Of a DNA stretch of 64,000 nt, positions 33,350 to 44,824 are shown piece after piece. The stretch is from Amborella trichopoda (Eukaryota > Streptophyta > Magnoliopsida > Amborellales > Amborellaceae). The translations under genes and the position numbers were made by a program. Under the pieces are notes generated by a model. It made no database searches and had not been told where the DNA came from. It saw only the letters and a program-made list of their open reading frames with translations. Position 1 is the stretch's first letter, and the number at the start of each line of letters is the position of its first letter. The DNA lies in assembly GCF_000471905.2 (NCBI RefSeq), contig NW_006500104.1, forward strand, positions 1,969,949 to 2,033,948. Reading direction: 5' to 3'.

Positions 33350-36300
33350 TTAGTAAATTTTATTTATGTTTGAATGGTAAGTATAATTCATTGAGATAAG
33401 GTTGAAGACTCCTCTCCCCTGTAGAGCGAGAACAATCTCGTCCATGATAGTAGTCCAAGCCCAAGGCACATTCTCTGAGTCTTTGCACCAAACAATAATA
33501 TTGGTAGCGTCCCCTTCAATGATCAGGTGTGAATTACCAGAATGTATCATCGACACTCCTACCTTCAAAGCCCAATGCTCAGCCTCATTACTACCACATA
33601 AATGCATGCGACCTTGGTAGTGCCACAGGTTGCTCCATCTGAGTCTCGCAGAAGTCCATCAAAACTAGCTAATTTGTTCATGGATTTTGACACTGCTGTC
33701 AAAACTCAGCTTGACCCAACCTACTGGTGGCGCCTTCACTGGTTTGATTTGATCGAGTAAGGCCTTTTTGCTTGAAGCATATGATCGCCTTAAAATGGGT
33801 GAAGAGGTTTTCTCTTGGGATGGGTCAAAAGGAAGATAGAGCTTGTGCCAATGTTGTCACTAAGACTCAAATGGACCGGGACAACTAGAAAATATCTTTT
33901 CTTTTGCCCTCTTTTTTTCAAAGTTATGAGATTTCATTCATTCCAAATGTTCCATAGCACAACCGCTAACAAGATTCTCTAAATAATCAAGCCAGAAGCT
34001 GTAAAGTTAGGAGACCATATATGCTGAAGCATCTGATCTATGCGATTATGCTTGATCCATGTCCTCCCAGATAGATTATGTACCCATCCCCACAATGCCG
34101 ACACAAAAGGACAACAAATGAAGATATGATAAGTGGAAAGGGGTCTTCGATGTCCAAGAAGCCACAAAAAAGCTCTCACTATGTGTGGGACTTAACAGTT
34201 CCACAATTGGTATACCTTGTTATTTTCTTCAATATAGCGTTCACAGAATATAGTATCATAGAGAGAGTTGATTGTGAAAATGCCATTGGGTTCCAGGGTC
34301 CACACCAATTTGTCTGGCCTCTTTGGGCAATAGAAAATTCACATATCAAGGAAAGTAGGGCTAGGAACTGTTGTTCCACTCCATTTTCAACTCTTTTCAT
34401 GTCAAGCGTAATATCAGAGTTCCAGTTCCCCAGCTGAGACAATTTCTTACACTTTAGCGATCTTCTTATTAGAGCTCTTGTATAGATCTGGGTATGTGAT
34501 CTTGAGGGAATATTGGCTGAGCCATTTGCTGCACCAGAACCTCGTTTTGGCTCCATCACCAACCACAATTATGGTTTAAGCCAAGAAGAGGATTTTGATC
34601 AAGAAAATGCCTCTCCACACCCAAGAAACTGAAGACTTTTTTGGCCTTTGTCTGGTAATGAAACCGTCGGTCCCAAAAATCACTGATTCCCAGAGCTGGC
34701 CTTGTTGTCTAGACAACCTCTACCAAAACTTTGTCAAGAGTGCTTCATTAACTGCTGCTAATTTCCTGATGCCCAACAACCTCCTTTTTTCTGTAGGCAT
34801 ACACAGGTCCATTTGAGGAGGTGAAACTTCTTCTTATGTTGACTACCACTCCATAAGAAATTTCTCATTAAAGATTTTAGCTTCTTAATTACTCATGTTG
34901 GTGCTCTGAAAAGCGAAAGGTAATAAATAGGCAGGTTTGCTAAGGTGGCTTTAATGAGGGTAATGCAACCCCCTAAAGAGAGATATCTGGATTTCCACCC
35001 ATCCAATTTGTGCTGAAATCTTGGAATGGGTGGGTCCAATGCGAATGTGACAACTTGGTGATGGCGAGTGGCAGGCCCAAATACTGAGTAGGGAAGGCGT
35101 TAGTGGCACCATGCAGCCCACCCATTTACCTCTCGATCCTTGCAACTAATTCCCCTAGTTTTGCTCATATTTATTCTAGCCCTGAACGCCTGCTCATAAC
35201 ATTTCAGAAACAACCATGCATTGCGAATGTTTACATATGTCAGCTTCAACAGTAGAAGAGTGTTGTTTACATATTGAAGATGGGCTAATGATTGTCCATC
35301 ATGCCATGCTTGCAATCCACTAATCATTTCACTCCTCACTACCCCTTCCATCATCTTGCTAAAGGACTCCGCCACCAAAGTGAATAGGAAGGGCGATACT
35401 TTATCGCCCTACCTAATGCCCCAGGAAGACTTGAAGTAACCACAGGATTTACCAATCACAATAATTGAGAGATGGATGGATGCTAGACAACCTCTTATCC
35501 ACCTTCTCCAAATCACCGAAGCCTATAAGCTGCATAATCTCATCTAGGTAATCCAATTCAACTCGATCATACACCTTCTAGATATCCAGTTTCAATATGA
35601 CCCCTTTTAGCCCCGTCTATGCTATGGTATGGATCACTTCTTGCACGATTAACACTCCATCAATTATTTGTTTATCTATTATGAATGCAGCATGGAGCCC
35701 TCTACAATCAAATGTGAAACTTTCCTCAGCTAATTTGTCAAAACTTTAGCCAGAATCTTGTATATTGCTGATAGGAAGCTGATGGGTTGAATGTCTTGAA
35801 GTGATTCCAGATTTACCTTTTTGGGAATAAGGGTGATGAATGTGAAATTCATGGCATTGCTTATGAATCCATCAAACTCAAATTGGTTGATCCATCGCAT
35901 TAGGTTTGGTTTCACCAAATCCAAAAATTATTGAAAAAAGGAGAAAGGGAAACTATCCAGCTAGGGGATTTGTCTCTGGGCAAAGTGAAGGTCGCTTCCT
36001 TTACTTCTTCCATTGAAAAGGCTTGCTCTAGGGCTCTGGCATGGACTTCTGGAATTGTCTTGAATGGGAGATCTTCAAGCTAAAAGGGAAGACGAGGTTC
36101 TGATGCAAAAGATCTTTGGAAATGGTATACAATTGTCTCTTCCATGGCCCTATTGTTATTGTCCTCATAGTCTACTCCCTCTTAAGCCGTTCAAATTATA
36201 TTGTCTTCGTCAGGAATTTGCAATGGCATGAAAGTATTTCGTATTGATATCCCCTTCCTTGACCCATTTGAAGCGGGAGCACTGAAACCAAAAAATTTCT

Positions 36301-36995
36301 TCCTTTCTTAACAAGTCATCCAATTGGTCTTTGAGGTCCTCTCGGGTTTGAACTTGAATAGGGGCCAAACCACCAGAGATTTATTCTAGGGCGTTAAGTT
36401 ATTCCATGCTATTGGTGGTAGTAGCAATCGTGTGAGCGAATGTGCCGAAAGTGCAGTTTCCCAACGTCTGAGTTGTTGTTTGAGAAGTTTTCGTTTGCAG
36501 GTTGAGATGTGTCTAGGCGAAGCCTTGAAAGGTACATTATTCTATGTATTTGTTACAAGCTTCATTAACGATTGTTCTCTTAGCGACATGAGGTCAAACC
36601 GGAAAGGGAAAGGGCCATAGGATTCCCCTTCGGTATTGAACAAAAGCGGAATATGGTCCAAGGTATTATGAGGTATGGTTTTGAGCAAGTAATTTGGCTT
36701 CCCACTCTTCTGAGATTAAGATTTGATCAATTTTGGACATTTGCAATTGGGTGGCAGAATTGTTACTCCAAGTGAATTGCGTGGCAATAATATTTAGATC
36801 CATCAAAACATTACATGTAATGAAATTGTCAAACATTATCATTGCTGAATTTGGCCTAGCTGCTGTTAAAAATTCATGTAGCCATCTAGTTTGATTAAGA
36901 TCCCCCATTCCACACCATGGCATATTCTCTCTATTGATAAGGGCTGAAATATAATTAAAAAAACCATCCTTATTGCAAAAGAATTTGGGCAAAAA
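33350..36995 (-). pseudogene. Decayed L1-type LINE, minus strand
   Basis: A non-LTR retrotransposon with all plant LINE domains in order on the minus strand but broken by many stops and shifts. Endonuclease: 36992-36666, with MGDLNQ, FTWSNN and SKIDQILIS. Reverse transcriptase: 35924-35730 (FTFITLIPKK, PISFLSAIYKILAKVL) and 35378-35100, where the catalytic YADD box reads YVNN (35262-35273). A linker has DGAKTRFW near 34570 and NGIFTINSLYDTI near 34280. Zinc-finger region: 34179-33979 (AFLWLLGHRR; CPFVSALWGW). RNase H: 33607-33350 (LIIEGDATNIIVW). It could not encode an active enzyme. No clear poly(A) end or target duplication was found. Confidence 0.9.
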
Positions 36996-37084
36996 ATATT
37001 AGCTAAACACTAGTTGAAAGAGGCTAAAAAGTCACAGATAATGACAACCATCAACAAGAAACATCCAACAATTAACCCCCAAAA

Positions 37085-37467
37085 TAGTGAGATCCTTGTT
37101 TCAAGGTGTTAAATTGGTCAAACCTGTGGTGTTAGAAGGTGACTCATTGAATGTTATTAGGTAGATTAAAAAAGAGGCGGAGTTCCCTTGGACACTACAT
37201 GAACTGATTAGGGAGGTGGACAAGGAGCGTTGTAGTATGACAGTAACTATGGTGCATGTATATAGAGAATCTAAAATGGAGGCTGATCGGTTAACTAAAG
37301 CTGGAGTTGCTGCTGAAGATTTAAATGTTGTAATACTTTAGATTTTTTGTTTACTTTCTCATCTCACGCTGTAATGTTTAGTTGTATGATTTGTTGATGA
37401 CTCTTGTATGATGTTTTGGTTACTGTTGTTGCAATAAAATTCTTTACTGATTCTCAAAAAAAAAAAA
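37085..37467 (+). pseudogene. 5'-truncated LINE 3' end (RNase H plus poly(A))
   Basis: Plus-strand RNase H tail: VVLEGDSLNVIR, one stop, then PWTLHELIREVD and HVYRESKMEADRLTKAG, the usual plant LINE RNase H ending, with TAG at 37339-37341. A 3' untranslated region with AATAAAATTC and a poly(A) run (37456-37467) follow. The 5' side is cut, as is usual for LINE insertions. It lies head to head with the minus-strand LINE. I could not fix its 5' boundary or a target duplication. Confidence 0.85.
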
Positions 37468-37995
37468 GAAGCCTCGATGTGGGCATGTTAGGTGTGCTAG
37501 GGTTGCTTCTCTATGTTTGGATGTGCATATGGGCACCCTGAATAAGGGCTGGGAGCATCTCATTCAAATAATATATCAAACATACATGCGAAATCTCTCT
37601 CCCTTTCTCACTCTCTCGAATTTTTGTTTGCCTTCTAAAATTTGTGGTGATTCTCTCAAGCTCTTAAATTTTACTATTTGTACATATTATTTCCGAGATT
37701 AAATATATAAGATATTTTTATTGTATAAATAAATCCGTCATAAATAAGGAGTAAATATTATCTTGAGAAAAAACCATCAAAACATGTCTCCGACCACCTT
37801 TTGTGCTTTGATAGTTATAGTTGTTCACTGATGGCTATGTCTCTGTCTTGAGCTGCGCATCTCCTCTTAACACACTAATTCTTATTTGTTTTCTTGTGGT
37901 TTGCTTAATGTGCCCTCATTTCACCCAAGCCATAAATCCAATCTTGCTCACATTCTAGTGATTCGTATGCAATTCTATGGAACTTTACAGATGAT
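37468..37995. other. No recognisable gene
   Basis: AT-rich spacer between the LINE tail and the Copia element; nothing recognised. Confidence 0.5.
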
Positions 37996-38000
37996 GACAT
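37996..38000. repeat. Target site duplication (left) of the three-LTR Copia
   Basis: GACAT, repeated exactly at 44825-44829, just beyond the far LTR. Confidence 0.85.
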
Positions 38001-38167
38001 TGTTAGCCCAAATACAGTGGATCTTTATGATTTTCATAAGATAAAGAAGAAAGTTGGAACTTTCTTCTTTATCTTAGCCATCAAGCTTATCAATCTTCAC
38101 TAAATCAGTCAATACAGCTCTAGGATTAGCCATTTTTTATACAAATTGAAAACCCCTAAGTACCAAT
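38001..38167 (-). repeat. Rearranged outer LTR scrap plus leader and gag start
   Basis: 38001-38037 matches the LTR start. 38036-38059 matches an internal LTR piece (CATAAGATAAAGAA-AAAGTTGGAAC, as at 38549-38573). 38076-38165 matches the leader next to the 5' LTR (about 43760-43857), including the gag start read on the minus strand (ATGGCTAATCC). Part of the primer binding site is deleted here. Confidence 0.85.
38038..38075. repeat. Perfect 16-bp hairpin at a deletion junction
   Basis: AAGATAAAGAAGAAAG (38038-38053), six-base loop, then its exact reverse complement CTTTCTTCTTTATCTT (38060-38075). The right arm is found in neither the LTR nor the leader at this position, so it looks like a templated inverted insertion made during repair. 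Confidence 0.85.
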
Positions 38168-39129
38168 TGTTAGCCCAAATACAGTGGATCTTTATGATTT
38201 TCAAAAGTGGATAGAGCTATATCAACATGCAAGATCGGCTTTGAACTCAATCAGAAATATCAACAAACATATGGTATGCTATTCTTATCAAAATACCCAC
38301 AACAAGTTGCTGTAAATTCTTTGGAACTCAAGAGGATGTACAAATATTCCTAAGCTTGTAATCCACTAAAGAATCTTCAACGAAAAATTAATTGCAGCTA
38401 TAGATAAACCGTTCTAAGCAATCCAAAAGAAATTTCCAGCAAGCATGTACCCATTAAAAATCATTCAAGCGATATAAGAAAATACCCAATAACTATTTTC
38501 TTTGCTCATATAATACTTCCCAACCTTCTTGTAGTATTTCTAGATGCATAAGATAAAGAATAAAGTTGGAACAAACTCACCAAAACCTATGAATTTGTAG
38601 GCACAATTTGATAGCCTTTTAGAGAGAGAGTGGCTGGAAATTGGTTTTTCAGTAAGATATAACTCAAGATGAAGCACAACTTTCCTGCAAACAGTTATTG
38701 GCAATAATATATATATAGAGAGAGCTTCTTCGAGATGCAACACGGTGCTTGGGTTGATCCTGTGATTCTGGAGGGCTCTTACAGAGATGAGAGACACGTC
38801 CCTGTTCCCAGCTCACCAGGAAGCATAAGAGAGAGAGAGATTTTAAGGACAGAAGGAGAGCTCGTGCATGATGCCCCAGCCTCCCAAAACCCTTTCCATA
38901 AATATAGCTACAAAAGGGAAAATAGAGAGAGATACATGTAGAGAGAGAAATGACAAATGTTGCCTTTCAACGGCCACTTATCCCTCTCTTTACATGGGTC
39001 TTTCTTTTTCTCTGCACAAAGCACTAGCTAATTTTAAAATACTTTTTGAGTGGGGAAGAAAAGAAAATAAATAAATCAAAATTTGGGCCCTTATTTTATA
39101 AATATTTAAAAACACAATTTTCTTTAACA
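38168..39129 (-). repeat. Copia 3' LTR (full length)
   Basis: 962 bp, beginning TGTTAG and ending CTAACA-like (TTTAACA). Closely similar to 43858-44824 along its length, with scattered substitutions and small indels. Confidence 0.93.
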
Positions 39130-39140
39130 TTCCCCCACTT
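39130..39140 (-). promoter_or_regulatory. Copia polypurine tract
   Basis: Reads AAGTGGGGGAA on the minus strand, directly before the 3' LTR. This is the expected plus-strand primer of reverse transcription. Confidence 0.8.
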
Positions 39141-39534
39141 GCTTCAAATATTTATAAAACCATCATACAAACTTTTTGTAGCTATATAGAAGTTGCTTGA
39201 GCTGTAGATCCTCAAACAACAAATCCATCTACACATATGATCCATTCACTCAATGGCATCAACCACACACATTACCACGCTCATCAATTGTTGTGACGTA
39301 TTGCATGATCATCAACTATATCATGAACTTCACCTACATGCATGTAGATTAGTGGCCTTTCTCTCTCTCGTTAGTGTCTTCCTAAAAGCATCGGACAATC
39401 ACACCGTGATACATACATCACTAAAAGAATCATTGCCACGTAAAAAATGTGAATAACCATCAATACAACGAATCATGCCATGATCCCATAAGGATCCTCA
39501 AACTATCTAAACTAGCCGTCGTAAAGTGGAAAAC

Positions 39535-39830
39535 GGTGTCTATAAGACATGCCAACTGGAAGTCATGCTCAGTGAGTCATGCCAAATACAAATGTCCAGT
39601 TTGGCCATCACAATGTGGATAACAGAGTCAAAAGGCTGCTCGTCAGAGGTTATGTTTAACTGTCAAAATATCCAAACTAGACATCACAGTACAGAAATAC
39701 GAAGTCAAAAGACTACTAGCTGGATGTCATGGTCAATAAGTCATGCCAAATATAATTGTCCAATCTAGTCTTGCAATGTGGAAAACAGAGTCAAAAGACT
39801 GCTCGCTAGAGGTGGTTTGTAACACATACC
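39535..39830. repeat. Imperfect tandem repeats in the Copia tail
   Basis: GAGTCAAAAG-CTGCTCG occurs near 39625 and 39788, with a related form near 39703. AGTCATGCCAAATA occurs near 39577 and 39738. The units are diverged and of uneven length. Confidence 0.65.
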
Positions 39831-39921
39831 CCTTCGAGGGATTTCACCACATACGAATCATTAAATGTCGGAAGAATATCTTAATCACCCTCGGAGGGCA
39901 CTTACACATGCCACACAGGCG

Positions 39922-40192
39922 TCATCACCACAAGGCAGATATGCTACACAAGCATCATCGCCACAAAGGCGGATATGCCACACAGGTGTCATCGCCACAA
40001 AGGCGGATATGCCACATAGGCGTTATCGCCACAAAGGTAGATATGCCACATATGTGTCATCGCCACAAAGGCGGATATACCACACAGGCATCATTGCCAC
40101 AAAGGCGGATATGCCAAACAGGCGTCATCGCCACAAAGGCGGATATGCCACACATGTGTCATCGCCACAAAGGCAGATATACCATACAGGCG
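39922..40192. repeat. 34-bp minisatellite, eight units, in the Copia tail
   Basis: Units start at 39922 (33 bp), then 39955, 39989, 40023, 40057, 40091, 40125 and 40159. Core: TCATCGCCACAAAGGCGGAT, then ATGCCACACAGG. It lies between RNase H and the 3' LTR. As 34 is not a multiple of three, a reading frame would cycle through all frames, so coding use is unlikely. Confidence 0.93.
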
Positions 40193-40373
40193 AAGGGTAA
40201 TCACATAACATCCCACATGCTCAATAGCTGCACCACAAAGGCTCATTATAGGTGTATCATAAGAAACCTGTGGATCTCAATCCCATACCCCTTACACTCT
40301 TTTCATGTGTGTTTATGTTGATACCTATAGTCAACAGGTCAACTATCATGAAATCTGTGTGGAGATACATTAC

Positions 40374-43300
40374 CTATATATCCTTTTGTCCCACAAACTC
40401 TCCCACGGAATGATACTTTCTATCAATGTGTTTTGTAATATTGTGGTACATAGGATATTTAGAAATGGATATAGCAGCTTGGTTGTCACAATAAATAACT
40501 ATTGGAGTGCTCTCAAATGTAGCCGATGGTATCTCACTGAGTAATTTTCTTAAATATATTGCTTCATTGGCCGCCTCATATAAAGCAACATACTCTGTCT
40601 CCATTGTTGATTGTGACCTACTTTTTTGTGTATGGCTGCCCCATGATATACATGCTCCTCCATAAGTGAAAAGCCATCCAGATGTAGATTTAAATTCATC
40701 CTCTCTGCCAGCCCAATTGGCATCACTGTAGTCTTGCAATTTTAATTTTACCATTCCATAGTATATGCTATAATTGGTTGTCTTTTTTAGATATCTAAAT
40801 ATTCTCTTTACAAGTTTCTAATGCTCTATGCATGGGTTACTCATATAACGGCTAGCAACCCCCACTGCATATGCTATGTTAGGGCGTGTGCAGTTCATCA
40901 AATAGTTTAATGATCCTACTGCTTGTGCATAAGAGATCTTTTCCATAATTTCTTTTTCTTTATCAGTCTTAGGACACATGTCCTTGGACAGTTTACAACC
41001 TTTCTCATATGGGGTTCCCATTGGTTTAAATTCATCCATTCTAAACTTTTTCAGTATCTTTACAGTATATAATTCTTGACTTAAGTAGAGTAATATTCTC
41101 TTCTTATCTCTTGTAATTTGCATGCCAAGAATCTGGTCTAGTTCTGCTAAGTCTTTCATCTCAAATTGTAAAGATAACCACTCTTGGTATCTTTAATAAC
41201 CTTAGGATCACTGCCTGTAATGATAATGTCATCTATATATAGCACTAAAATGAGATGACTGCTCCCACTACTTCGGATGTATACACAATAGTCATCACTA
41301 GTATTAACAAAGTCATAGTTCAACGCCTCATAAAACTTTAAATACCATTGTCTTGATGACTGTTTAAGTCCATAATAACTTGCACTTTGCATTATTGTTC
41401 TTTAGACTCGAAACCCTCGGGTTGCCTCATAAATATCTCTTCCTCTAATTCATTATTGAGGAATGTTGTCTTTACATTCATTTGATATATGTCATAGTTA
41501 TAATTGTTTGATATTGCTAGTACAATTCTATTAGATGACTTTCTAGCAACATGGGAGAAAGTTTATTTATAATCTACCCCTTCTACTTGGGTAAAATCCC
41601 TAACAACAAGTCTAGCTTTATACCTATCAATTGTTCTATCTAGATTCAGTTTTTTAGTTCCAACTAATGACTTTACAGCCTTCTGGTAGGTCCACTAAGG
41701 TCCATGTCTCATTCTTCATTAGTGAGTTATATTCATCTTGCATTGCTTCCATCCAATTGGATGCCTCTGATGAGCTTATGGATTCATTATCAAGTTCTAC
41801 ATTATACCCATAGTAGCCATCCAAGTAACTAGGTCTTTTAGTTTCCCTAGTACTTTTTTAGGCTCAACCATAATTAGAATACGATTAATACTACCAGGGT
41901 TCTCATAGGAATCACTAGGCTGTCACATTTCTTCTTCTTTTTCCTCTGTAATTTTAGGTTGTTTTCCCTTTGGAATTACTTCATTCTCAAAGAAATGAGC
42001 ATCTCTACTTTCTATGATAGTTTTAGTCGCATGATCATAAAATCTATACCCTTAGAATGACTAGAGTACCCAACAAAAGTGCATTGTCTGATGATCCCAT
42101 GTTCATTACAGAAATTTTCAAATTCAAGTGAAATAAATTCTCCTCCTCTATCACTTCTTAAAATTTTAATCTATTTATCTAGTTGATTTTCTACTTCCAT
42201 CTTATACTCTTTAAATTTTTCTAAAGCTTCACTTTTATGAGAAATCAAATATGTATATGTATATCGTGAATAATAATCAATGAAAGTGATAAAATATTCA
42301 TGTCCTTCAAAGGATTTAGCATTTAATTTTCCTCAAATATCAGTATGGACTATATGTAGAACACTTTCAGCCCTTAATCCCTTTGGGAATGGTTTTCTAT
42401 GCATCTTTCCTTTTAAACAGTTCTCACATTTAAATGTATCATTTTCCTCATAAGGAATTAATTTTTCTTTCATCATTCTAGACAATTTTTCATAGCCAAT
42501 ATGTCCTAATCTTCTATGCCATACAATGAAGCTTTCTTAGAAAGAAGAATCAACAATATAAGAGGAAGATGATTTCATTTCATTAATTTCAAGTTTATAC
42601 AAACTGCCACAAAGAGAAGCCTTGGCCACTTTTACACCATCATTAAGAAAGGTTATATTCCCCCCTTTTACATTCACTTGGACCCCATTTTTATCTACCT
42701 TAGACAAAAAAATGAGATTACGCCTCATATAAAGGGCATAGAGGACATCAATAAAGGTAAGTGTACCCTCACTAGGAAGAGGAAGCTTCATAGGCGCCTC
42801 GCCAAGAATGTGGACCCAAGAGGAGTTTCCCATATAGAGCTTCCAATCACCAACTTTCTTCTCTTTGAAGTCCACCACGTGCTCCTTGCTTGTAGTGATA
42901 TGCCTTGTTGCACCCGAGTCAATCCATCATCCATCGGATGGGGTAACCGTGAGAGACTCTTCTATTATGAATGCAACATCCTTTGGGTAATTGGCTTCTC
43001 CTCTCTCCATCTTCTTTGGTGGGGCCTTACAAAATTTAGCAATATGACCAAGTTTGTTACAATTAAAACATCTTCTTGACCTTTTAAAGAATTTTTCCTT
43101 TTTATTGTCTTTTTTTTTGTTCCCTCATTGTTTTCTTTATTTTCCTTTCTCTTCTTAAGATTGGGTCTAGCATAATTTGTTTTAGAAGCCAAATATACGG
43201 GCTGATGGGCTCTTTCATTTTTCTCTTTAGCCCTATCACTCTCTTCCATCCTCTTAAATCATCAAGGGTGTGGATGCTACCATTGTGGCATAAGTTTTTC

Positions 43301-43817
43301 TTAATGCCTTTCCATGAAAAAGGGAGATTTTCAATTATCTTCATGATTTGATGGCGCTCGGATATGGGTTCTCCATAACCAGCAAGTTGGTTAGTCATAA
43401 CATTCATGTCATCAAAATATTCCAGCGCCGATTGGTTTTCTCTCATTTTATGTTGGTTATATCTTTCATAAAGTTCATGTTTTGCCATATTATTGTCCTC
43501 AATGTGCCTTTTCTCAATAGCCTCCCATAAGTCTTTAGCATTAGCGTAGGGTTCAAAGACCTTATGCAATCTATCACTAAGGCAATTCAAAATGGCATCT
43601 TTACATGTAAAATTATCATTTTTCCATTTCAACTATTTTTGTCTCTCTCTAATTGTAGAGTCATCATCAGGTTCAGTTATATTTTTTCTTCAATTACATA
43701 CAACAAACCCATATTATGCAGCGAATAAGATACTTTACTTTTCTAAAGTGAGAAATTATCGTCATCAAGCTTATCAATCTTCACTAAATCAGTCAATACA
43801 GATCCAGGATTAGCCAT
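40374..43817 (-). pseudogene. Copia gag-pol remnant
   Basis: Domains in order on the minus strand, in broken frames. Gag: start 43817 (ATGGCTAATCC), body 43632-43102 with LWEAIEKRH and EYFDDMNVMTNQL, and a C-X2-C-X4-H-X4-C knuckle at about 43070-43029. Protease: WIDSGAT near 42925, with a TGA just before it. A stretch from 42878 to 42537 precedes the integrase. Integrase: about 42530-41900, with HRRLGHIG, CENCLKGK, FIDYYSRY and RSDRGGEF. Reverse transcriptase: 41800-40818, with YGLKQSSRQWY, YIDDIIITGSDP (YIDD at 41239-41228) and LAELDQILGMQI. RNase H: 40754-40374, with YSDANWAG, STSGW and TKHID. The integrase-before-RT order identifies Copia. Stops and shifts prevent a full polyprotein. Confidence 0.92.
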
Positions 43818-43843
43818 TTTCGATACAAATTGAAAACCTCTAA

Positions 43844-43855
43844 GCTCTGATACCA
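43844..43855 (-). promoter_or_regulatory. Copia primer binding site
   Basis: Reads TGGTATCAGAGC on the minus strand, two bases inside the 5' LTR. This is the classical complement of initiator methionine tRNA. Confidence 0.9.
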
Positions 43856-43857
43856 AT

Positions 43858-44824
43858 TGTTAGCCCAAATACATTGGATATTTATGATTTTCATAAGTAA
43901 ATAGAGCAATTCAACATGCAAGATGAGCTTTGAACTCAATCAGAAATATCAACAAATATATGGCATGATATTCTTATCAAAATGCCCACAACAAGTTGCT
44001 GTAAATTCTTTGGAACTCAAAAGGACGTACAAATATCCCTAAGCTTGTAATCCACTAAAGAATCTTCAACCAAAAAATCAAATGCAGCTATTGATAAACT
44101 CTTCTAAGCAATCCAAAAGAAATTTCCAGCAAGCAATACACCCATTAAAAATCATTCAAGCGATCTAAGAAAATACCCAATAACTATTTTTTTTGCTCTT
44201 ATAATACTTCCCAACCTTCTTGTAGTATTTCTAGATGCATAAGATAACGAAGAAGGTTGGAACAAACCCACCAAAACCTATAAATTTGCAAGCACAATTT
44301 GATAGCTTTTTAGAGAGAGAAAGTGGCTGAAAATGAGTTTTCTAGCAAGATATAACCCAAGATGAAACACAACTTTCCTGGAAATAATTATTAGCAATAA
44401 TATATATAGAGAGAGAGCTCCTTCGAGATGCAACACGGTGCTTGGGTTGATCCTGTGATTCTGGAGGGCTCTCACAGAAATGAGAGACACGTACCTGCAC
44501 CCAGCTCACCAAGAAGCATAAGAGAGAGATAGAGATTTTAGGAAGAGAATGAGAGCTCATGCATGATGCCCCAGCCTCCCAAAATCCTTTCCATAAATAT
44601 AACTACAAAAGGAAAAATAGAGAGAGACACATGTAGAGAGAGAAATGACAAGTGTTGCTTCTCAATGGCCACTTGTCCCTCTCTTCACATGGGTCTTTCT
44701 TTTGCTCTACACAAAGCACTAGCTTATTTTAAAATACTTTTTGAGTGGGGAAAAAAAGAAAATAAATAAATCAAAATTTGAGCCCTTATTTTGTAAATAT
44801 TTAGAAACACAATTTTCTCTAACA
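43858..44824 (-). repeat. Copia 5' LTR
   Basis: 967 bp, TGTTAG to CTAACA; similar to 38168-39129. A TATATATA-rich stretch near 44400 is a promoter candidate. Confidence 0.93.

Larger units (their letters stand above)
38001..44824 (-). mobile_element. Copia LTR retrotransposon, minus strand, with three LTR pieces
   Basis: In transcription order (high to low coordinates): 5' LTR 44824-43858; primer binding site 43855-43844; gag-pol remnant 43817-40374; tail with minisatellites; polypurine tract 39140-39130; full LTR 39129-38168; a short repeat of the leader and gag start (about 38165-38076); and a rearranged LTR scrap 38075-38001. The single GACAT target duplication lies outside all of this, so the whole array counts as one insertion. 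The third piece suggests LTR-LTR unequal recombination giving a tandem element, later almost wholly deleted. Reading frames are broken; this copy is not autonomous. Confidence 0.9.

Noticed and set aside
38540-38797. Open frame repeated at 44278-44490
   Set aside because: Both lie in the Copia LTRs; the similarity reflects the LTR pair, not a protein.
39922-40192. CRISPR-like array
   Set aside because: Units abut without unique spacers, and the DNA is plant; it is a minisatellite.
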